From Siphonodentalium dalli (Eukaryota; Mollusca; Scaphopoda; Gadilida; Siphonodentaliidae), in contig CP136064.1 of assembly GCA_032622095.1 (NCBI GenBank), forward strand, positions 215,216,205 to 215,280,204: 64,000 nt of DNA. The letters run 5' to 3'. This document shows positions 21,900 to 32,900 of this stretch, piece after piece. Within the stretch, counting starts at the first letter, position 1, and the number at the start of each line of letters is the position of its first letter. Made by a program: the position numbers and the translations under genes. The notes beneath the pieces were generated by a model that was given only the letters and a program-made list of their open reading frames with translations, did no database searches and was not told the DNA's origin.

Positions 21900-24830
21900 T
21901 TTTTAGCTCACCTGAGACAAAGTCTCCGGTGGAGCTATAGTCATCACTCCTCGTCCGTCGTCCGTCCGTCCATCCGTCCGTCCGTCCGTCAACAATTCTT
22001 TGAACATCTTCTCCTCTGAAACCGGAAGACCGAATTGGTTCATATTTGGTGTGGATGTTCCCTAGGTGACTCTCATTCAGATTTGTTCAAATGAGGTCAC
22101 TGGGTCAAATAGTTGCGAAACCAGGGCCATAACTCTATTCCTCCACAGTAATTCTTACAACGACTTCTTGTCCATAACCATTGTGCCGATTTAGCTAATA
22201 TTTGGTATGGAGGGTCCTTGGGTGACTGGTGTTCAGATTTGTTCAAATGAGGTCACCCGGTCAATTAGTTGAGAAACCAGTGCCATAACTCATAGTAATT
22301 CTTACAATGACTTCTTCTACAAAAATATTTGGCCGAATTAGCTTATATTTGGTACTGAGAGACCTTGGATGACTGGGAATCAGATTTGTTCAAATTGGGT
22401 CACTGGGTCAATTAGGGGCAGAGCCAGGGACATAACTCTAAAAACCAAAAAATTACATTTTGCATTTTGATCATATTTGGTGTGGATGTTCCCTAGGTGA
22501 CTGTCATTAAGATTTGTTCAAATGAGGTCACTGTGTCAAACAGTTGCGAAACCAGGGCCATAACTATATTCCTCCTTGGTAATTCTTATAACGACTTCTT
22601 GTCAACAAGCATTATGCCGATTTAGTTTATATTTGGTATGTGGGGTCATTGAATGACTGGGGTTCAGATTTGTTCAAATGGGGTCACTGGGTCAAATAGT
22701 GGTGGAGCCAGGGCCATAATTCCCCAAAAAATAATAAAAAATTCAGGAACTCCTTGATCAGTTTAACATACAAAAAAATATATCACCCCCCCCCCCACAT
22801 GACCCAGAACCCCACCCTGCCCCCAACCAACAGCATTCCACCCTATCTCATATCCTAACTCACAGGTAAATAAAGTTTTTTGTTAAATTCCCATTACAAG
22901 GCAACTCTCCTATGAACTGATAGACACCACAGATAGAGTCCCCAGGGAGTGTATTCATGTCATCCATAATTTAAATGAGATTAATGGTGTTATCAATGAA
23001 GCACCCTTGTTGTTTACATTATCACTCAGTGGTCATTAAAATCAGATTAATTTCATTTTCTCAGAGTGCCTGGCATTTGTTGAATGAGGTTCACAGAGGG
23101 TGAATTTAGTGACGCTATCCTACACAGCAGGCTAGCATAACCAAATACACCCTCTGAGAACCTTATTCCGCTTAGGCCTCATCTTCTGGGAAGTATCTAG
23201 AGTCTCAAGATCTCATTCTGCTTAGGCCTCATCTTCTGGGAAGTATCTATAGTATCAAATTTACATTGTTGTTAGTTAAATTTCCCTTCTAGGAAGTTTC
23301 TGTATCCCTTAATTTGCAGAAGATAAAATTCATGATTGAGGTGCCCAATGGGTGAACATCACCAATTTCAACTGGGGAACTTCAATCTTATTCTAGGTCT
23401 TCCATAGCAGTTGAGGGCCTTATCAGAATGAGGTCCCCAGAGGGTGAATTTAGTGATACTATCCCGCTGTGCAGGATAGCCTCACTAAATTCACCCTCTG
23501 GGTACCTCATTCTGAAAATAACAGACAGACTATTTCAAAGCTTGATTCAAGGCTAGCATCACCAAATTCACCATTTGGGGACCTCATTCTGCTTAGGCCT
23601 CATCTTCTGGGAAGTATCTATAGTATCAAATTTACATTGTTGTTAGTTAAATTTCCCTTCTAGGAAGTTTCTATATCCCCTAATTTGCAGAAGATAAAAT
23701 TCATAATTGAGGGGCCCAATGGGTGAACATCACCAACTTCAACTGGGGAAATTCAATTTTATTCTAGGTCTTCCATAGCAGTTGAGGACTTTATCAGAAT
23801 GAGGTCCCCAGAGGGTGAATTTAGCATCACTAAATTCACCCTCTGGGGACCTCACTCTGCAAATGACAGACACACTATCACACTATTTCAAGGCTTGTTG
23901 TATAATACATTGTGTTGCTTGAGGCCAGGCATACACAATGTAGGAACAGACACGCTTTTTGTGATGCTATCCGGCACAGCAGGCTAGCATCACCAAATTC
24001 ACCCTCTGGCGTCCTCATTCTGCTTAGGCCTCATCTTCTGGGAAGTATCTATAGTATCAAATTTACATTGTTGTTAGTTAAATTTCCCTTCTAGGAAGTT
24101 TCTATATCCCCTAATTTGCAGAAAATAAAATTCATAAATGAGGTGCCCAATGGGTGAATATCACCAACTTCAACTGGGGAACTTAATTTTTATCCTTATC
24201 AGATTTGTGAAAATGGGATCACAAAGTCAAATAAGGGCAGAGCAAGAGACTTAACTATTTCACTACATAGTAATTCTTAAAATATGTTTGCAAGAACTAG
24301 TTGGCTTATATAGAATGGAATGTTCTTCCTTGACTGCAATTCAGATTTTTTTAATGGGGTCACCTGGTCAAATAGGGGCCAAGCGAAGGACAGTTTCCCT
24401 CTTAATATGCTTCCTTCACAAGGACCATCAGGTCTATTTGACTGATATTTATGATTTGTATGAAGGGTTCTTTGGTGTCTGGGATTCAAATTTATTCAGA
24501 TGGGGTCACCCGGTTAAATAGGGTGGGACCAGGGACATAACTATATGTCTCTATAGTAATTCTTAAAATGTCTTCTCAAGGGATTTTGGACTATTTAGCT
24601 TACATATAGTATGGAGGAATCAGGAAGATCCTTTAGTGACTGAGATACAGATTTGTTAAAATGAGGTCAACCTGTCAAGAAATGGCAGTCTATGGGGAGT
24701 TAACACTTTTGTGTCCAATAAAATCATAGAAATACCAAATTCATTAAAACATCTACCTTGGAACCACCTGACTGATTGGTCTGACATACATGTATTGTGT
24801 TTTGGGTCCATGGATAATTGGGCTTCAAAC
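21900..24830. repeat. Dispersed tandem-core element, AGCTCACCTGAGAC family, with nested insertions
   Basis: It starts TTTTTTAGCTCACCTGAGAC with a hairpin (AGCTCACC...GGTGGAGCT), then a CCGT repeat. ~150-bp units follow, sharing CAGATTTGTTCAAATGAGGT, CAGGGCCATAACTCTATTCC and TTTAGCTTATATTTGGTATG. The array is broken by C-rich and foldback sequence (22741-24190) and resumes to about 24680. The same family lies at 36180-36780, 38391-39240 and 41165-41340. Confidence 0.6.
23050..24190. repeat. Three amplified copies of long-form foldback MITE sequence
   Basis: Three direct copies of ~330-390 bp share CCTCATCTTCTGGGAAGTAT, AATTTCCCTTCTAGGAAGTT, CCCAATGGGTGAACATCACC and the palindromic GAATGAGGTCCCCAGAGGG arms. 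This is the interior of the long CAAGCCTTG foldback form (5636-6038, 34550-35012). The copies are head to tail with only partial ends. Confidence 0.55.
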
Positions 24831-24909
24831 ATGTTTAAATGGTTTTAGAAAAAGGTGCTTGTGAGATTGGAAATTTCCAACAATTGAGAAAGTTTGAGGT
24901 GTCGGTTGT

Positions 24910-25165
24910 GAAATTCCAACCTAAGACTTGGGAGTCTGGATCCCGGTTGGGAGGGGACTTGTTGAGCTGGAGGAGGGGGGTGATCAGTAGTGTACAGTTG
25001 GCAATTTCAAGGTGGTTTTTTACCAAGCTAAGTCTCTCTAGCCACATATCCTGTTTAAATCTACTTCTTTTAAAGTGATTATGAAAAGTGCTGACTGTTT
25101 TGGTCTCCAGAGTCCCAGTCTTATCAGTCTTTGCAGTCTGGTGAGCGACCCCACAGTCATTGACT
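24910..25165. repeat. Diverged copy of sequence upstream of AKR exon 2
   Basis: It shares GGGAGGGGACTTGTTGAGCT, GTGATCAGTAGTGTACAGTT, TAGCCACATATCCTGTTTA and GTCTGGTGAGCGACCCCACA with 41719-41975. There the copy ends about 180 bp before exon 2. No exon follows here. Confidence 0.6.
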
Positions 25166-25179
25166 GTCTTGTTACATAA

Positions 25180-26070
25180 TGTATTGTATCATAATATGGA
25201 TTTTATTTACTAACAAGGCATATGATCTGGACAATAACATGCTATTTATGCGACATTTATTATTGGTATAAGAACAAAATTTGTCTATATTTTAATATTA
25301 TGTCTACATGTATTTATAGCCATTTAAACAGATGTGACTATTTTAACAGCAATACCATTCAAGAAATTCAACTAGTCAAATTATGTTTATTATAATAATT
25401 TGACCAACGCACCATTGTGATACACAATCACAACATTCATAAAAAAAGGAAATCCCCTGCAGTGGAAATTTAAAAAGAGAAACATGCTATTGCTCCATCC
25501 TCGGGACTGCTCTAAAATGAAAGTATCTACAGTGGAATACAACATAAAATTTTCGCTACACTATAAAGATAATGGGAGGCTATTTATATCTTATGTAAGC
25601 ACAATGATTCATGCTTCAAGATAAAATTGTATGCTCTAGTATAAGCTAAGATCCTGTGAATATGCATAAAATTATTAGTTCTTAAGGGCAATCTGGGCAA
25701 ACATTATTATAAAAGTGCAAATCATTAAAGCTTGAGCTGCATTTCTTCCATCAGACTGAATATAACTGAGTCAATTTCATATTGTGGGCGGAGTCTTTGT
25801 TTTTTCCATTTTCCTCTTATTGCCATGTTGAATTCACTGTTGCCATTGACAACTGTCTTCAACTGGAAATTTGCTGCTGGAAGTATTCATCCGAGCCAAT
25901 GGTGGATACAGTCGGGGGACGATTTATTTGAAACATACATGTATATAAGCAACCTGGTGTGAGGTCTATTAATATGTTGCATTTGCATTGGCTACTCTGA
26001 AAGAGGCAATAATTCATGGTTTTTCAATACCCCACAAGAGTGCCATCTCCAGATAGAACTTCCAGTATGT
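25180..26070. other. Intergenic, no gene seen
   Basis: AT-rich unique-looking sequence. The longest frame (76 codons near 25732) has no recognisable content. Confidence 0.35.
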
Positions 26071-26074
26071 TTAC

Positions 26075-26921
26075 TAAGGCTAAATAGGTCACTCTCACCA
26101 GTTTTCTGTGATAAAGTTACCCAGGTTCCTGAAATTGTGATAAAGTTACCCAGGTTGGAGAGGATAAAGTTACCCAGGTTAATAACATTTCATATTTAGC
26201 AACAAAATTATTCATTTTTGCGATCCAAATGACGATTTACAGTACTAATATGTCTTAATTTATGCTTTATAATGGCTATTACTTGCCAAAAACTTAACAA
26301 TATTTCACTCTGTCACTTTTAAATCAAGTTGATATTGTAAGATTTGCTTAAAGGCCCACTTAATTTTCGAGTCTCTGATTATTTTTTTTATAGTGACTTG
26401 ATATACGGTTTTAATAACAATCTATGCCATAAAATATGATTAAAATACTATAATTCATCACTATTTGAAACATATGTGTCTCAAAAGATGCCCACAGAGA
26501 AATAGAAAACTGCTGAAGACTTCCCCCCTCTGAAACCCAGAATGCAACAGAATTCAAACTTTTTCAATGAAAGGGGAAGAACTCTATCTTTAATGTATAG
26601 AGTTATTCCGCCTGCATTGAAAATAATACTGATTTTATCTTCAATCTTGATGACAAAACTCAACAAAAACAACATGTCCACAGTTTATTACACAGGATAA
26701 GTTGATAATACAATGTTTTTGCGCTTGCCTTCCTCTTTCAAATGGTATATAATATGGCATATATTTTATATAAAGTAATCTGGGGGGTTTGAAAATTAAG
26801 TGGGCCTTTAACCTGGGTAACTTTATCACAATTCTCTCCAACCTGGGTAACTTTATCACAAATTTAGGAACCTGGGTAACTTTATCACAGAAAACCGGTG
26901 AGAGTGACCTATTCAGCCTTA
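26075..26921. mobile_element. TIR element whose long ends carry GATAAAGTTACCCAGGTT repeats
   Basis: The left end (26075-26190) and right end (26808-26921) are ~115-bp inverted repeats beginning TAAGGCTAAATAGGTCACTC. Each contains three tandem copies of GATAAAGTTACCCAGGTT. A TTAA MITE (26352-26807) occupies much of the centre. No target duplication could be fixed. Confidence 0.6.
26352..26807. mobile_element. TTAA-type MITE, AGGCCCACTTAA family
   Basis: Flanked by TTAA at 26348-26351 and 26808-26811. Ends AGGCCCACTTAATTTTCGA and GAAAATTAAGTGGGCCT. Nested in the element 26075-26921. Confidence 0.75.
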
Positions 26922-27787
26922 TATATATATACTAAGGAACTTGTGCAGCAGAATAAACACTTCCTTTCTTTAGATGTGGTACATGTATGACCAGAGATAT
27001 ATTATTATTTTTTAAATGTGACATGGTTTCATTCCTGATCTTAATTGAAACTTAATCACCATTTTATATAATATACGTAGAGGTTTCCAATTCAGGTTAA
27101 AGGCCCGCTTCAAATTTAGAGACATCGCTCTGACCCTCTGACCCTCTCAAGCTTCTGTAAATACAAATTACATGCACAGCTTTTAAATAGTGCTGAGTGT
27201 CATATCTCTCTGTATAAGATATCTGATATGACCTTATTGTGCATGCGTATATATGCTGTACATATTTCTCAACACGTGCAGTATGCCCCAAATGTTGTAG
27301 TGGGATACATTGGTTTGGTTGTTATTTGTTTAAATTCTGTCAGTGTGAGTATGGTCCAGGATTAAACTACTGCTCATGTCCATTTACCATAGTCTCCAAT
27401 TTTATCTGGCAATATGTAACACCTAGGTCTGCCTTGGTCTTGATATATATGATGATAATATATAAATAGCCTATGGGTGATACTGGATGATGAAAGAGGT
27501 AGTTCCATTGCACCCAAAGTCAAGGCAAATGCATGGCTTTGAATGCAATTTACAAAAACAAATTATTTTCCTGATCGCAATTTGTCCGAGCCTTGGGCAC
27601 TTTCCTGCTACCTAGCTACTGGTATCTACACCATCTGCCACTGCTGCTGAATGAGAATATTATGATGACAATCTAATCACTCTGAATTGGGGTGATCCAG
27701 TCATTCCAGTTTACTATTACTAGTATGAAGGAAAACGCGATACACTGAGATAGTACCCGTGAGAATATGCTGAGGCTGTATCGATCT
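26922..27787. other. Intergenic, no gene seen
   Basis: AT-rich sequence with a few short frames and nothing recognisable as an exon or RNA gene. Confidence 0.35.
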
Positions 27788-28030
27788 AATAAATAATAAT
27801 GTATAGCATTTGTAAAGCGCCTTTCCCATGAGGCCCAAAGCGCTCAAAGTTTTACAATTATTACCCTGATGAGCCTGAACATTCAGTAACCATCTACTGC
27901 TCCCCGGGGACAGGGGGAGGTACAGCCAGGAGTATGCGAGGATACCATATGGCTAGCATACTGACAAGATCTTTCACTGCTCATTATCAGGCAGGGGTGG
28001 CGCCAAGGGGAGGTCAGGGGGGGGCTACAG

Positions 28031-28079
<49 letters not shown>

Positions 28080-29123
28080 TCGGGGATGGTCAGCCCCCCC
28101 CCCATCGGGGATATCTGCCAAATTCGTCGGGGAGATAAAATTATGCAAAGACGATAAACATTGGAAAATCCGCGACTCGAAACACGTGCACTGGTGATTA
28201 ACAAATCGACGTGGGCGTGCAGAGTTAATGAATCACATTACCAGAGTTCTATTTTTAGTCCGACAGACTCGACACGAGTCACTCGTGAGACTACCGTGAG
28301 TCATATCGTATACTTATTAAATTCGTGCATGGAAATATAGGGTTAGGGTGTCATAGATGCCGTCACCATCCTCGTGTGTGTCGTGTTACATGTATTACAA
28401 ATTCCACACAGACTCACACTGCCGAATCTTCCCTTTCCCGTTCCCTATGCGTCGCCGAAAAAACAGCCCTGTAATGGGTGTCAAACAAGAAGACCAAATA
28501 TTATTTGACAATGACGTCATAAAATTCAGAAATGCTCGAAATGATCAAAGGTTAACTTAAGATCAATTCCATATTGTCATTACTATTGTATATGCTGATT
28601 TTTTTTCTCCAAGTACTCAAGTAAAAGTGACAATTATGATCCCCTAGAACAGTGTGTATGTTGACACCAGAACACTCCAGAATCGATCTCAGGCTATGTA
28701 TTTTCAAAATTTTCGTGGGGGAGGTCCCCCCAAACCCCCCGTTTGAGAGGGGACACCCCTCTCGCGCTCTCCCCGGGGCTGCCTTCGGCAGCCGCCGATG
28801 ACCTTCGGTCACCGGTCTAGCCCCCCTGTCGGGGACCATAGCCCCTCCGTCGGGGAAATCCTGGCGCCACCCCCTGTTATCAGGTACCCTTGTAATGCAT
28901 GGGTGGTGCAAAGCAGACACAGTACGAGCGACCTTGCTCAAGGGTCACAACTTGGCGCGAGATTCAAACAGTGTACAATCCAACAATTGCACATCGCTCA
29001 AGTCGGCCAAGCCACTGCTGTGTGGAAACTCACAACAGACCACCACCCAGCCGCGAACTCGCCTCGATGTGTTGACAGCGAAGACAAGTCCAACACGCTA
29101 ACCACTGGACCACGGAGCTCTAA
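27788..29123 (-). mobile_element. tRNA-derived SINE split by a hAT-like element
   Basis: On the minus strand the head at 29123-29085 reads CTCCGTGGTCCAGTGGTTAG, a tRNA-type A box, with a weak B box (GAGTTCG) about 50 nt on. The tail at about 27855-27790 reads GAGCGCTTTGGGCCTCATGG, AAAGGCGCTTTACAAATGC and then an ATT-rich end, a conserved 3' tail type found in metazoan SINEs. The middle is interrupted by the 885-bp element 27992-28876. The SINE itself totals about 450 bp. Confidence 0.65.
27992..28876. mobile_element. hAT-like non-autonomous element with a C48 tract
   Basis: Opens CAGGGGTGGCGCCA and closes TGGCGCCACCCCCTG, flanked by the perfect 8-bp duplication TTATCAGG (27984-27991, 28877-28884): hAT hallmarks. 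GC-rich ends carry repeated CCGTCGGGGA and small palindromes (GCTGCCTTCGGCAGC). The centre (28090-28600) is ordinary AT-rich DNA without a transposase. A run of 48 C (28031-28078) lies near the left end. Confidence 0.8.
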
Positions 29124-29787
29124 AAGCTCATATGTTTGAGCAATTCCTGACGGATGACCCAAAATGTATTTGTGGGAACATATATAAAGATACAGAATAT
29201 AATTTTATGCACTGTCCATTATACGTAACAGAGAGAAATGTACTCTTTATAACATATTGGGATATAGCTGAATGAACTAAATTATCAGCACATGCACTTA
29301 TATTTTGTTAATTACGTGAAATATTAATATTTTGTTGTGTCGGACTATATAGGCCTGCATGCCTGTTGACTGACCTTTTGCTTTATTTTATTTACAATAA
29401 ACCTATTTACAAAAGAATGAGACAATATTGTTAAACACATTTTGGGGGGATATTTGCATTGTTGTTCACAATTAAACTCACAAGTAACATCTGCATGGTG
29501 TTACAAATACATGTATTTCACTTTAAAAATGTTTCGCAGGATAGATTTTGAATAAAAACATAGTACTAGTGTTCTAAATATAGCCACATATTTTGCCCTG
29601 GTTCATAGGAAATTATTGGAGGAAATACCATAGTTTTTCCCAGTGACAGAAGCTCATATTGGCCGGTCTCTCGAACTCAATTTTTTTTATTTTATACCCA
29701 CAATTCTATACAGAATATTGGTCCAATATGATGCCCATATACTACATGTAACATGTATGTAATTCCTCTCCTTCAGATTGAGAAACA
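29124..29787 (+). other. Upstream region of the aldo-keto reductase
   Basis: AT-rich, no clear TATA/initiator arrangement and no recognisable repeat. A possible splice acceptor (CTCCTTCAG) ends about 29775, so the true promoter may be further left behind an untranslated exon. Confidence 0.3.
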
Positions 29788-29957
29788 ATGGTCACCATAT
29801 CTGGCAGTCTGCAGGGCAGAATAACCCTCAATGATGGAGTCAGCATGCCCATGTATGGTATGGGGACCTATCAGTGTCACGACCAAGATAGTGCACCAAT
29901 CTGTGCATATGGCTTGCAACAAGGATACCGACTCATTGACAATGCGACATTTTATGG
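29788..29957 (+). CDS. Aldo-keto reductase exon 1
   Basis: The start ATG is in AACAATGG context. A possible acceptor (CTCCTTCAG, ending about 29775) just upstream suggests a further 5' untranslated exon. Residues 1-57: MVTISGSLQGRITLNDG, then the first barrel strand, and D51/Y56 of the tetrad within LIDNATFYG. The donor is TATGG|GTAAAA, phase 2. A 121-bp TTAA MITE begins about 55 bp downstream in the intron. Confidence 0.92.
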
Positions 29958-32900
29958 GTAAAATGATAGATCCGACTTCCCACTGTTTTGCATCCATACA
30001 CTTCAAGATTATTAACCCTTTGATAAATACATTCTCTTATATATGTGAGTTTCCCAATCAGAGACTCGCATATATAAGAGAATGCACTGGCACAGGATCT
30101 TAATACTGCACCTGTGCAGCTCGCATCATGAAAGGGTTAATTAAGGTGGGGCAGAATTGTTATATTGCTGCATTTATAGCCATGGTATAAACTTTGCAAA
30201 ATCTAAATCTACCATACCATAAACAAACTTACATCTTCAGACTTGTCGATTAGTTGAATAGCTTGGGCGTTTATCTAGTGCAAGCATTGGTCTAATGTTT
30301 GCAAAATGATACTAGTAGTTTGTGAAATTTTACACACTCCTTCGAAAACGACAGTCCTGTTTTTTTTTTAAATATATTTTTTAACTAAATAAACCAACGA
30401 GTGTAGATGTACTAGATAAGAATATAAGCTGTCAGTGTTTGTAGTTACCTTAAAGATACCCTGTCCAATTTAACACCACATAAGTCAGAATTTCCTAAGC
30501 CATTTTTCCACTAAAGAAAATGAATATACTACGTAGCAAAAATCACCATTTGTACCACACAGGCATTGCGAAAATCCACAAAATCATCCATAAGTAGTAA
30601 TTTTTTTTTTTAAATGCTTATAATCGCAAACGCTCTTTATTATCGACCGATTTTAGGTGAAAGAAGTATGATCGCTCTTATATTTTCTAGGCTGACAAAA
30701 AGTTCAAAATGTGGTTAAGCTTCTCTTATGAAGTCAAAACATGGGTACAATCTAATTATTTTCTGGAGTATTTTAAGGGTCCAGGTACAGCTCAGCTTAA
30801 TTAATTATTTTTGTTAAAGGTATTTTATGCTCAAAATCATATTGTCTAAATTTTAGCTCAGAATTATCTCCCTTAGAAATTCAAGTGTATCTATAATTCA
30901 GAAATAAAGATGCCCAGTTTTCTGCAAATGTGAATCGATGCCATCGAATATTTTGAATTTCAATTTTTACAGAACTCAGATTTCTGCAAGGGTGGATAAA
31001 ATTGTTCATCTCAGCACAACCTTAAGGAACATGGCAGTCTCCTAGAATTACTAATGTAATATATAATTACACTTTAACAGTATTGCAACTAAGTGTAATT
31101 AAATTATGCTTAAGTGTTATTTCATTATTTTTAGTGTTATTTAATTACATTCAAGCATAAGTGAATTACAGTAATGTTCAATTAACTAATAAATGTGAAT
31201 TTGGCCTTGCAAACCTAACAAGTGGTAAAAGCTGGTACACAAGGAGTAGATATCTGTTTTACACAGGGAGCAGCCTAGATCACTCCTGGTTAAAGATACG
31301 GGCGGCCTTCCCCTGTGGATACAGGTGTTAAAATAGTCACATCCACTAAAACCACCATAAACAAAAAGAATATTATATAATAGACATATGTTGTTCTTAT
31401 ACCAATCATACATATCGCGTAGATTGCATGTTATTGTCACGTTTGTATCCTTGGTTATGTAAACAAACATCAAAAACTTTACGGAACCGATTGTTTATAG
31501 ACAAACACTTGGAACTACCGCATCGTCCAATGAAAATGTTCCGTTGCGCTGTGGAAGGCGTAGATAAAATTATTGGCGCAATCAACAATCGCATTCAAAT
31601 CACACCAAATTTTAGTTCAATCGATCCATTCTACCCGGTGTCAGTTCAAAATAAAGCTAATCCATGTTACTTCAAGATTGGGAAATGATCAGAAAGAAAA
31701 CGTGTACAAAATATAATTGTTCTTGCAAAGAGATGAATATTTTTCAATCCAGTTAGTATTTTCTCCTAACCTATATATGGTAATACATACCAAATAAGGA
31801 ATATTACTATGAGTTGTATTGTAAGTTGTAGACGCACTAAATTAGGGTTTTACAACCGACATATAAAGCGAGCGAATGTAAATAAGGAAATGGCGCAATA
31901 TCGTGACTGCTTATAAACAATCCACTGCGCTTTTTGCGAGAAACTAAACAGTCGACCTGTATTTTCGCAGACACAAAGCATGTTTTGTGAATAATATCGC
32001 ATCCATATCATCATTATGACATACTATTAGTATATTCTTGAGGAGTTTTAGTACGAGAAGACTTGGACTAAATTTGATAATGTTATTTCTAAATTACTAG
32101 TATAACCTACAATGAAGGCTGTCCGTCCCTTTAAGTGGTCCTGCTATGAAGTATGAGAAAAAGTAGTTATTTTTCATAGATTTGTCATTTTAGAGGTCTT
32201 TTGGCTAATTTGAATGATTCAAAGAATTTAAAGGCCCACTTAATTTTTGAATGCTCAGATCACATTATGGACAACATATTCCATATTATATACCATTTGG
32301 AAGAGGAACCAAAAATATATATATTCCACCAGCATACGGAACAGCTGTGGCCTAAGAGTATCTACCAATTGTGAGAGATTCTCAAATTCACCATAAGACT
32401 TCCCCTGTTGTTTACTGCAGAATGCATCATAATTCACAACAAAGAGATAGAGTTATTCCCCTTCCATTGAGAATAATAAACTGGCAGTGCAGACCAGATT
32501 GAAATTAAGCACAGAATAGATGTCCGTACCTTGACAAAAACAACATGTTCACAGTTTATTCAACCGGATAAGTTGATAATACAATGTTTTATATAATGTG
32601 ATCTGGTGATTTGAAAATTAAGTTGGCCTTTAACCCTTTACCCAACAAACCGGCCAAAACCGGCCAAATAAAGCTTCAACAGCCTAAAATATCTTCGGTC
32701 TGTCTCAATAGAACCATACAAATATGGATATCATTGGAACCGGCTCCTTGACCACATTGTGATAGTTACAGTTATGCCCTGTGCCAATGCATTCTCTTAT
32801 ATATGCGAGTCGACCATAGGTCGCCTCGCATATATAAGAGAATGCATTGGCCTAAAAAAAATCTTTTTTTAACACTTTTTACCATTTTTCTTACATTCTT

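Noticed and set aside
27934-28197. Proline-rich 87-codon frame
   Set aside because: It is a translation of the C48 tract inside a hAT-like element.
31428-31688. 86-codon frame
   Set aside because: It lies in a dispersed repeat whose second copy (59585-60300) has indels that break the frame.
30452-32131. Single 1.7-kb TTAA-type element
   Set aside because: The putative ends (AGATACCCTGTCC and GTCCGTCCCT) are too dissimilar to call inverted repeats; only the repeat pair with 59585-60300 is supported.
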